From: Dichetophora obliterata
Lineage: Eukaryota > Arthropoda > Insecta > Diptera > Sciomyzidae
Length of the DNA: 64,000 bases
Assembly: GCA_963920525.1 (NCBI GenBank)
Contig: OY986435.1
Location: 225,401,293-225,465,292 of the forward strand
Direction of reading: 5' to 3'
How positions within the stretch are numbered: the first letter of the stretch is position 1; every line of letters begins with the position of its first letter. Below are positions 43,601 through 52,374 of the stretch, in pieces. The notes under the pieces were generated by a model, which saw only the letters and a program-made list of their open reading frames with translations, was not told the DNA's origin and searched no databases. A program made the translations under genes and the position numbers.

Positions 43601-46600
43601 GTTATGACGGAAAAAGCACATGTTTTTGGTCAGCTTCCACTCCAAAAAGTGTTCTACAACTCCTAAACTACAAGAGATAGAGCAAACGGCATTTGGAGAA
43701 AGGAGTATCCCTTCTTAAGGACGAGGACCTGAAGCTCATTTTAATGCCTGAATTGTCCTTATCTGATATGCAGTTATTATTTTAGAAAATAAATAAAAAA
43801 AATAAAAATTGACAAAAAAGGGCACATGAAGTTAACATGAAATCTAATTTTTAAAATTATTTTAAGGATACAGTCTTGTGGGCAGTAGCTTAAGGAACAT
43901 TTTGATGCATAGATCGTTCTTTTATGATGTATGGTTTAGAAGTTATGGCTAAAAAATCAAAAAAATCGCAAAAAACCACGTCAAAAACTATGATTCGTGT
44001 AAAAAATTTTAACTAAGATTCTTGAAAAAAAATCAAATTCCAGAAAACTTTTTTCTGAATATGCAGTCTTGTGTATATATGTATTAGAAAGAATTTGGTG
44101 TATAAATCGTCTCTGTAGGATGTATGGTTTGGGAGTTATGACGGAAAAAGCACATGTTTTTGGTCAGCTTCCACTCCAAAAAGTGTTCTACAACTCCTAA
44201 ACTACAAGAGATAGAGCAAACGGCAATTGGACAAAGGAGTATCCCTTCTTAAGGAAGAGGGCCTGGTGCTCAGTTTAATGCATGAATCGTCCTTATCTGA
44301 TATGTAGTTTTTATTTTAGAAAATAAATAAAAAAAATAAAAATTGACAAAAAAGGGCACATGAAATTAACATGAAATCTAATTTTTAAAATTATTTTAAG
44401 GATACAGTCTTGTGGGCAGTAGCTTAAGGAACATGTTGATGCATAAATCGTCCTTTTATGATGTATGGTTTAGAAGTTATGGCTAAAAAATCAAAAAAAT
44501 CGCAAAAAAACCACGTCAAAAACTATGATTCATGTAAAAAATTTTAACTAAGATTCTTGAAAAAAAATCAAATTCCAGAAAACTTTTTTCTGAATATGCA
44601 GTCTTGTGTATATATGTATTAGAAAGAATTTGGTGTATAAATCGTCCTTGTAGGATGTATGGTTTGGGAGTTATGACGGAAAAAGCACATGTTTTTGGCC
44701 AGCTTCCACTCCAAAAAGTGTTCTACAACTCCTAAACTACAAGAATAGAGCAAACGGCATTTGGACAAAGGAGTATTCTTTCTTAAGGACGAGGACCTGG
44801 TGCTCATTTTAATGCATGAATCGTCCTTATCTGATATGTAGTTTTTATTTTAGAAAATAAATAAAAAAAATAAAAATTTACAAAAAAGGGCACATGAAAT
44901 TAACATGAAATTTAATTTTTAAAATTATTTTAAGGATACAGTCTTGTGGGCAGTAGCTTAAGGAACATTTTGATGCATAAATCGTCCTTTTATGATGTAT
45001 GGTTTAGAAGTTATGGCTAAAAAATCAAAAAAATCGCAAAAAACCACGTCAAAAACTATGATTCAAGTAAAAAATTTTAACTAAGATTCTTGAAAAAAAA
45101 TCAAATTCCAGAAAACTTTTTTCTGAATATGCAGTCTTGTATATATATGTATTAGAAACAATTTGGTGTATAAATCGTCCTTGTAGGATGTATGGTTTGG
45201 GAGTTATGACGGAAAAAGCACATGTTTTTGGCCAGCTTCCACTCCAAAAAGTGTTCTACAACTCCTAAACTACAAGAGATAGAGCAAACGGCATTTGGAG
45301 AAAGGAGTATCCCTTCTTAAGGACGAGGACCTGGTGCTCATTTTAATGCCTGAATTGTCCTTATTTGATATGTAGTTTTTATTTTAGAAAATAAATAAAA
45401 AAAAATAAAAATTGACAAAAAAGGGCACATGAAATTAACATGAAATTTAATTTTTAAAATTATTTTAAAGATACAGTCTTGTGGGCAGTAGCTTAAGGAA
45501 CATTTTGATGCATAAATCGTCCTTTTATGATGTATGGTTTAGAATTTATGGCTAAAAAATCAAAAAAATCGCAAAAAACCACGTCAAAAACTATGATTCA
45601 TGTAAAAAATTTTAACTAAGATTCTTGAAAAAAAATCAAATTCCAGAAAACTTTTTTCTGAATATGCAGTCTTGTGTATATATGTATTAGAAACAAGTTG
45701 GTGTATAAATCGTCTTTGTAGGATGTATGGTTTGGGAGTTATGACGGAAAAAGCACATGTTTTTGACCAGCTTCCACTCCAAAAAGTGTTCTACAACTCC
45801 TAAACCTAAACCATTATGATGTATGGTTTAGAAGTTATGGCTAAAAAATCAAAAAAATCGCAAAAAACCACGTCAAAAACTATGATTCATGTAAAAAATT
45901 TTAACTAAGATTCTTGAAAAAAAATCAAATCCACTCCAATAAGTGTTCTACAACTCCTAAACTACAAGAGATAGAGCAAACGGCATTTGGAGAAAGGAGT
46001 ATCCCTTCTTAAGGACGAGGACCTGGTGCTCATTTTAATGCCTGAATTGTCCTTATCTGATATGTAGTTTTTATTTTAGAAAATAAATAAAAAAAATAAA
46101 AATTGACAAAAAAGGGCACATGAAATTAACATGAAATTTAATTTTTAAAATTATTTTAAAGATACAGTCTTGTGGGCAGTAGCTTAAGGAACATTTTGAT
46201 GCATAAATCGTCCTTTTATGATGTATGGTTTAGAATTTATGGCTAAAAAATCAAAAAAATCGCAAAAAACCACGTCAAAAACTATGATTCATGTAAAAAA
46301 TTTTAACTAAGATTCTTGAAAAAAAATCAAATTCCAGAAAACTTTTTTCTGAATATGCACTCTTGTGTTTATATGTATTAGAAACAAGTTGGTGTATAAA
46401 TCGTCCTTGTAGGATGTATGGTTTGGGAGTTATGACGGAAAAAGCACATGTTTTTGGCCAGCCTCCACTCCAAAAAGTGTTCTACAACTCCTAAACTACA
46501 AGAGATAGAGCAAACGGCATTTGGACAAAGGAGTATTCTTTCTTAAGGACGAGGACCTGGTGCTCATTTTAATGCATGAATCGTCCTTATCTGATATGTA

Positions 46601-48289
46601 GTTTTTATTTTAGAAAATAAATAAAAAAAATAAAAATTGACAAAAAAGGGCATATGAAGTTAACATGAAATCTAATTTTTAAAATTATTTTAAGGATACA
46701 GTCTTGTGGGTAGTAGCTTAAGGAACATTTTGAAGCATAGTCCTTTTATGATGTATGGTTTAGAAGTTATGGCTAAAAAATCAAAAAAATCGCAAAAAAA
46801 CCACGTCAAAAACTATGATTCATGTAAAAAATTTTAACTAAGATTCTTGAAAAAAAATCAAATTCCAGAAAACTTTTTTCTGAATATGCACTCTTGTGTT
46901 TATATGTATTAGAAACAAGTTGGTGTATAAATCGTCCTTGTAGGATGTATGGTTTGGGAGTTATGACGGAAAAAGCACATGTTTTTGGCCAGCCTCCACT
47001 CCAAAAAGTGTTCTACAACTCCTAAACTACAAGAGATAGAGCAAACGGCATTTGGACAAAGGAGTATTCTTTCTTAAGGACGAGGACCTGGTGCTCATTT
47101 TAATGCATGAATCGTCCTTATCTGATATGTAGTTTTTATTTTAGAAAATAAATAAAAAAAATAAAAATTGACAAAAAAGGGCATATGAAGTTAACATGAA
47201 ATCTAATTTTTAAAATTATTCTAAGGATACAGTCTTGTGGGTAGTAGCTTAAGGAACAATTTGATTCATAAATCGTCCTCTTATGATGTATGGTTTAGAA
47301 GTTATGGCTAAAAAATCAAAAAAATCGCAAAAAACCACGTCAAAAACTATGATTCATGTAAAAAATTTTAACTAAGATTCTTGAAAAAAAATCAAATTCC
47401 AGAAAACTTTTTTCTGAATATGCAGTCTTGTGTATATATGTATTAGAAACAATTTGGTGTATAAATCGTCCTTGTAGGATGTATGGTTTGGGAGTTATGA
47501 CGGAAAAAGCACATGTTTTTGGCCAGCTTCCACTCCAAAAAGTGTTCTACAACTCCTAAACCTAAACCATTATGATGTATGGTTTAGAAGTTATGGCTAA
47601 AAAATCAAAAAAATCGCAAAAAACCACGTCAAAAACTATGATTCATGTAAAAAATTTTAACTAAGATTCTTGAAAAAAAATCAAATTCCAGAAAACTTTT
47701 TTCTGAATATGCAGTCTTGTGTATATATGTATTAGAAACAATTTGGTGTATAAATCGTCTTTGTAGGATGTATGGTTTGGGAGTTATGACGGAAAAAGCA
47801 CATGTTTTTGGCCAGCTTCCACTCCAAAAAGTGTTCTACAACTCCTAAACCTAAACCATTATGATGTATGGTTTAGAAGTTATGGCTAAAAAATCAAAAA
47901 AATCGCAAAAAACCACGTCAAAAACTATGATTCATGTAAAAAATTTTAACTAAGATTCTTGAAAAAAAATCAAATTCCAGAAAACTTTTTTCTGAATATG
48001 CAGTCTTGTGTATATATGTATTAGAAACAATTTGGTGTATAAATCGTCCTTGTAGGATGTTTGGTTGGGAGTTATGACGGAAAAAGCACATGTTTTTGGC
48101 CAGCTTCCACTCCAAAAAGTGTTCTACAACTCCTAAACTACAAGAGATAGAGCAAACGGCATTTGGACAAAGGAGTATCCCTTCTTAAGGACGAGGACCT
48201 GGTGCTCATTTTAATGCATAAATCGTCCTTATCTGATATGTAGTTTTTATTTTAGAAAATAAATAAAAAAAATAAAAATTGACAAAAAA
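40700..48289. repeat. Rearranged, diverged right edge of the satellite array
   Basis: Unit length is irregular here. Deletion junctions recur: aaatcaaat joined to ccactccaataagtg at about 41118, 42032 and 45928, and B joined back to A through cctaaacctaaaccat at 40988, 45799, 47555 and 47844. There are also more substitutions (aatttaattt for aatctaattt, gaatttatgg for gaagttatgg, gcctgaattgtcc for gcatgaatcgtcc). Decay toward the edge is the pattern expected when exchange-driven homogenisation weakens at array borders. Confidence 0.8.
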
Positions 48290-48745
48290 TGTATAAACAC
48301 ACTGCCCAATTATGTTAACTTTGACCTCAAAAAGTTTCATGACAAAAAATCGTTCAGTTTTTTTTAAAATGAGTTGCAAGATTTCCTCTTTTGTGAATAT
48401 GCAAAAAAAGTCAAAACTGCTAGTTTCACAGATCTTAAGAAACAAAAAAAACCATCGACGAAAATGTATAAGCACACTATCTAACTATGTTAACTTTGAC
48501 CTCAAAAAGTTTCATGACAAAAAATCGTTCAGTTTTTTTTAAAATGAGTTGCAAGATTTCCTCTTTTGTGAATATGCAAAAAAAGTCAAAACTGCTAGTT
48601 TCACAGATCTTAAGAAACAAAAAAACCAATGACGAAAATGTATAATCACACTACCTAACTATGTTAACTTTGACCTCAAAAAGTTTCATGACAAAAAAAT
48701 CGTTCAGTTTTTTTTAAAATGAGTTGCAAGATTTCCTCTTTTGTG
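48290..48745. repeat. Second satellite, 174-175 bp period, ~2.6 copies
   Basis: Copies start at tgtataaacac (48290), tgtataagcac (48465) and tgtataatcac (48639), with spacings of 175 and 174 bp. The third copy stops at about 48745, within the cctcttttgtg segment. The switch from the main array falls at gacaaaaaatgtata; the second satellite's own internal boundary is gacgaaaatgtata, so the changeover uses a shared gac-plus-A word. The unit length is close to the ~178-bp subunit of the main array. Both contain tttcatg or ttcatg followed by an A-run, then tgaatatgca after a T-rich stretch, so distant common origin is possible. The two small open frames on opposite strands here are by-products of the repeat. 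Confidence 0.9.
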
Positions 48746-48760
48746 AAAAGAGGAAATCTT
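48728..48760. repeat. Perfect 15-bp inverted repeat (3-nt loop) ending the second satellite
   Basis: Positions 48728-48742 read aagatttcctctttt. Positions 48746-48760 are the exact reverse complement, with gtg between. The left arm is ordinary satellite sequence; the right arm replaces the expected continuation (gaatatgcaaaa). A further partial copy, gaggaaatctttc, follows at about 48768-48780. This looks like a fold-back or templated junction at the end of the array. Confidence 0.9.
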
Positions 48761-48860
48761 TCTTCTAGAGGAAATCTTTCGTCGATGGTAAATTTGCACA
48801 ATTTTCTTGATTAAATATTGATGGCGATTTTAATTTTAGGAAAGATGTTTTCAATTGTTT

Positions 48861-49385
48861 TTATGACGCTTGGGTTTCCGAAACTAAAGAAAATATTTCT
48901 CCTGATACAAAGCTTTGATTTTTTTCCTGTGAAGTTGTAGACGTGTTTTTAGATTTATGGTCTAATTCCATAAATTCTTCTTCAGATTGGGTAACTTGGA
49001 GTGGGGTAAGTGATCTGGTCAACTCAAACTGAAGGTGAGAAGATAATTGGGGTATTAATTCTATATTTTGTGGATTAACAGTTTCTTTGTATATTGTTGT
49101 AACACCTAATGGGCTTGATAGCAATTGAGGCTGTAGATTTAAATCTTCAACAAAAGTTTTGATTTCTGAAAAATGCTTTCTATAGAAATTCTTTAAAAAT
49201 TGTAAATCTTTTAGATTTGAAACATAAAACGCATCTAGCTTGTTGCAAGTCTTTTTTAAAATTTTAGTGGTCAATGAAGAAATGGTTACATTATTAGCTG
49301 TCATGTTTAACTCCTGCAAAGACAAAAACATTTTCTTAGCGAACTCCAAACTGCTAAAGTTGGCTTTGCGTAGATTTTCCTTTTC
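48861..49385 (-). CDS. Possible terminal exon of an unidentified gene (174 codons)
   Basis: A frame is open from 49385 down to a TAA stop at 48861. Directly upstream on the minus strand is ttactattttag, a good AT-rich splice acceptor, and the in-frame codon just before the first exon base is TAG. The open frame therefore begins exactly at the predicted exon edge. There is no early ATG: the nominal start at 49349 is TTG, and the first Met is in KKMFLSLQ. The protein opens with a charged, probably helical stretch (EKENLRK, LEFAKKMFLSLQEL), has a Lys-rich middle (KILKKTCNKLDAF, LKNFYRKHFSEIKTF), and ends in a Ser/Thr/Gln/Glu-rich tail (QSEEEFMELDHKSKN). I recognise no domain, signal peptide or membrane segment. 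No upstream exon was identified and no clear AATAAA follows. It could also be a transposon-derived fragment. Confidence 0.4.
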   Translation of the reverse strand, partial: EKENLRKANFSSLEFAKKMFLSLQELNMTANNVTISSLTTKILKKTCNKLDAFYVSNLKDLQFLKNFYRKHFSEIKTFVEDLNLQPQLLSSPLGVTTIYKETVNPQNIELIPQLSSHLQFELTRSLTPLQVTQSEEEFMELDHKSKNTSTTSQEKNQSFVSGEIFSLVSETQAS

Positions 49386-49722
49386 CTAAAATAGTAATAT
49401 CATTAAATTTTTAAATCTATGCTTAAAAGATTGTTCATTACAATAACAATAGTTGCAACCTTTTGGAACCATAAGTAATTTTTTTTTTTGTTCATAAGTA
49501 ATTGTTATACCGTTTCAGTTAGAACATCTCAAATGATAATTTGATTATTTTCTTTATATATTTATTTTTTAATAATATTTGAAATGAGAATTGTAATTGA
49601 AAATTGAAAAAAAAATTAATTTAAAAGGTGGCAAGAATTGTGTTACCGTCATCATTAAGGGCTTACATCACTTTAGAAAATATTTTGAAAATAGATTTTC
49701 TTACTGACATATCGTCTCTTTA

Positions 49723-49947
49723 GTAACACAAACACGTATCTCGATTTTGATCAATTTGAGAAAAAGCAGAAAACCTCGTGACACTTCACGTTAATAAGAA
49801 TATCATTCCTACCTTTCACAGCTATTACTTTCACAGCTTCTTATACTTTTCTACACGTTAATGAGAATATCAATTCTACCTTTGGTTATTACTTTTAAAG
49901 TAACTTAACTCAAATTTTATAAAAATCAAGATACGTCTTTGTTTTAC
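49723..49947. repeat. Imperfect inverted repeat (38/39 bp arms) with a duplicated 67-bp core
   Basis: The left arm 49723-49760 (gtaacacaaacacgtatc, then gattttgat and caatttgag) matches the reverse complement of 49909-49947 over nearly its whole length with a few mismatches. Between the arms, a segment beginning cacgttaat is present twice, at 49787 and 49854 (67 bp apart), each continuing agaatatca, a T/C-rich stretch and attactttt. The layout resembles a small fold-back or non-autonomous DNA element of about 225 bp. Confidence 0.5.
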
Positions 49948-50039
49948 AAAGGAGTATATTTGTGTTTTCCATTCTTTGATAAGTACAAATTTTTAATTGA
50001 TCAAATTTTCACTTCTGGTCATATATTTAATTTTACAAT

Positions 50040-50450
50040 TTTGAAATTCTGAACGGATTCGGATTCAGCGACCCCTTTTTGGTGTATCATTTTTTTTTTT
50101 GCCAGCCCCGAATTCATAAAAATGCAAAAAATGAAGGTGGCAACCCTATCCACCATCTTGAATTTTAAAATTCTGACTTCAGATTCGATATCAGCGACCC
50201 CCCTAACACTGATAAATGATGTTTAAAACTTTAAAAAATACATAATATTAGGTGGCAGCCCTATTATAAAAAAATTACATTATTTTTAAATTCTGACAAC
50301 GGATTCGGATTGAGCGACCCATTTTTACCTGATGTTCGTACCAGCAGCCCTATTACCCATTTTTGTATTTAAAATCCTGACTTCAGATTCAAATTCAGCA
50401 ACCTCATAGCACTGTTCGCGCCAGCACCGTATTCGTTGTCTGATATAAAT
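50040..50450 (-). repeat. Two to three reverse-oriented copies of the 240-250 bp repeat of 52.7-53.8 kb
   Basis: The motif cggattcggattcagcgaccc (given in two parts: cggattcgg and attcagcgaccc) at 50053 recurs as cggattcgg, attgagcgaccc at 50300, 247 bp apart. A decayed third copy (cagattcaaattcagcaacc) lies near 50385. These are reverse complements of the gggtcgctgaatccg motif at 53023-53755. Linking text such as ggtggcaaccctatcc also matches in reverse. This places oppositely oriented arrays about 2.5 kb apart. Confidence 0.7.
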
Positions 50451-50810
50451 CATCTATTGCCAGTCAACAAGCTTTCGTTGCATTCACTGCAGTGAGCTCA
50501 TTGACAACGATATCTTAGATCAATATCAATGATATGTTTTTTATTGCTCTATCGTGTTTTGTTCGTCTTCGCTGCAATCACATACATGATTTCTTTGCAG
50601 CAAGCAAGACAGTGCAGTGTAGTGTGAAATGAACAAATGTTTTGAAGCCGGTTTTAAGTGCACCTACGCAGGGCTCTAATACACACAGCAATCACACGGT
50701 TACGTGATTTTTTCTATCAAATCGCACTACCCGTGAGCTGCGTAAAGGAACTTCGTTTCAAAAAGCTTAGAAGAAGTTTCGTGTAAGGCGATTTGTTGTA
50801 TAAAATGCTA
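50451..50810. other. Higher-GC unique segment without a recognised gene
   Basis: This stretch is visibly richer in G and C than its surroundings (for example ttcgctgcaatcac, gcagcaagcaagacagtgcagtg, ggtttta then gtgcacctacgc). It has short cag/gtg runs and no frame longer than a few dozen codons on either strand. It could hold a promoter or first exon for the minus-strand frame at 48.9-49.4 kb, or be part of a mobile element. Neither can be shown from the sequence. Confidence 0.3.
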
Positions 50811-51112
50811 TATATTTTTTCATAGAATCCAATATAGAATGCCAGGACAAAAAAAAATTAATTCGACCTAATGTTATTTTTGTTAATTTATATTTAAAAA
50901 ATTGTTTTCACATACAATTTCAAAAAGAGTAGTAAATAATTTGAAATAATGAAATGATAGAATTAACCTTATATTTATCGAAATTTATTAAAGTATTCAT
51001 TTTATATTTACAAAAAGCAGTAATGATTATGTGTAAATTTGTTAATATTACATTTTTCATAAAAATCAAAAAATAAACTATCCCATTTTTCATGGGTCTA
51101 AAGTGATGTAAG

Positions 51113-52360
51113 GTCAAACAAAATTTTTTAAAAATATTTTATTTCATATGTACCTTTCTTACGATAGAAAATACACCTTTTTGTGTTTTCTGCTCAGAAT
51201 TCAAAGGCTTTCCTACGTTCTAGGGGAAAGCAAATAACAAATACAAAATTAAAATTAACATTTATTCCGTGGTATAAAAATTAAGAAATATTTTGATCTG
51301 TAGCTAATAATTTGTGAAATATTTACTGTCTCGAAAACAAAGAAGTAGTTAAATAACGTAAAAGTTCTTAATTTGCAAATATTAAAGCTGAACAATTACA
51401 AAGCTACATAAAAATAAATATGTTTGTTCGTTTAAGTCAATTAAATTAGAATGCCTATTAGGGTGGAGCGATGTGATTAAGTTTAGCTCTTATATGAATT
51501 TTTATTCTAGAACCACAAATATTTTTTAGGGTATTTCTCTGTGAAATAAAAAGTATCCACGCCCTCCTTTTGACTTTTTCGTAAAATTAATTGGACGAAA
51601 ATGAAGTTCGTCCATTTGGTATGGAACATAGTGTATTTTGTAAAACATTTGATTATGTAACAAATTATAATTTTGATATGATGTAAATATATCAACGTTA
51701 AACGTCCAATTTTGGTCAGTAAAGCTCGGTTTAATTTGACTAGAGTTTAAACTCACAGTCAAAAAAAAAATTTACCATAGGAGTAAAAAAATACGTTTAA
51801 GCAAAAAAATTTTCGTTAAGCCTCAAGTTGCCAAGCCTACGGTGTTTAAAGATTTACTCAATACGATTTAACGACAATTGTCTTTGTTTTTTTTAAACAT
51901 TTTTAAACTTTTTTAAAATTTTCATACAAATTTGTTATTTTAACGACAACTTTTTGTTAGTTTTATTTCAAAAATTTTGTGTTTAGAAATGCAGTTATAT
52001 GTGTTTTAGTTACCTTGTATTTAGAAAAATAGCTAAGAATTTGTAACTTTCAAAAACTTAATGCATAAAAAATATCTTACAACAGCTTGTCGTCCAAATA
52101 GCAATAAAAGTGTTTTAATATGTAATTTACTTTTTATAATTGACATTTAAAATATGATAAACTCTATCGAATGGCTAAAACTGGTTTTTTATACATTCAA
52201 CAGCACAGACGGTACAGACAGCAGCAACATTAACAGAAAAAAATAAAAGTAAAAAGCGCTACCAGGCGATGAGCAGTAAAACTCTTAGGGTTTCTGCCTT
52301 GGGTGGAACTTTCAATTTGCGGTAGAAATATTGACTAACTGCGGTAGAAATTATGTATGT
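51113..52360. other. AT-rich noncoding stretch; possible interspersed-repeat fragment
   Basis: No supported gene. Two overlapping minus-strand open frames between 51507 and 51762 share the same DNA in different frames and have no recognisable domain. The minus strand from about 51,760 to 51,460 ends with tcgctccaccctaat, which has the look of a repeat terminus, but no matching second end was found. At 52,200-52,350 there is a short region of more balanced composition (agcgctaccaggcgatgag, ggtggaactttc) without an open frame. Confidence 0.3.
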
Positions 52361-52374
52361 ATCCAAACTTGAAA

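Larger units (their letters stand above)
1..48289. repeat. Main satellite array, ~534-bp monomer, ~90 unit-equivalents, head-to-tail
   Basis: The same sequence recurs throughout in one orientation. Successive starts of the word ggatacag at 1546, 2080, 2613 and 3148 give periods of 534, 533 and 535 bp. Copies differ mostly by single substitutions and by length changes in A-runs. I saw no inverted unit and no foreign insertion between 1 and 48,289. The array runs off the left edge of the window, so its true length is unknown. It has no sustained reading frame: open frames of about 65 codons recur at the same phase of the unit and end at unit-specific stops. High copy number, homogeneity and lack of coding content fit heterochromatic, possibly pericentromeric, satellite DNA. 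The centromeric assignment is inference. Confidence 0.97.
49662..51112. repeat. Widely spaced 15-bp inverted pair, possible ends of an element
   Basis: The sequence cttacatcactttag at 49662-49676 is exactly reverse-complemented at 51098-51112. Similarity outside the core is weak, and no target-site duplication was found. It may be the terminal repeats of an old insertion of about 1.45 kb, or coincidence in AT-rich DNA. Confidence 0.25.

Noticed and set aside
40988..47857. cctaaacctaaacc as a telomere-like repeat
   Set aside because: Only two units occur at each site, always in the same junction, and the second half is explained by fold-back of the downstream atggtttag. It is not a telomeric tract.
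788..48115. Recurring minus-strand open frames of 62-70 codons and one plus-strand frame (24007-24210) within the array
   Set aside because: They fall at the same phase of the satellite unit, appear only where a variant or deletion junction removes a stop or creates a start, and have no protein-like signature. They are by-products of repeat sequence.
1..48289. CRISPR-like array
   Set aside because: Repeats are contiguous without unique spacers, units are over 500 bp, and the context is eukaryotic.
1..48289. Known centromere-protein box or identity with a named insect satellite
   Set aside because: I did not recognise a CENP-B-type box, and the monomer does not match the satellite sequences I can recall. 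No name is assigned.
48206..48542. Opposing 76- and 89-codon frames across the second satellite
   Set aside because: They overlap on opposite strands and follow the 175-bp repeat, including its repeated words, so they are not independent genes.
51507..51762. Two overlapping minus-strand frames as a gene
   Set aside because: They share the same DNA in two frames, have no domain, and end in a sequence that looks like a repeat terminus.
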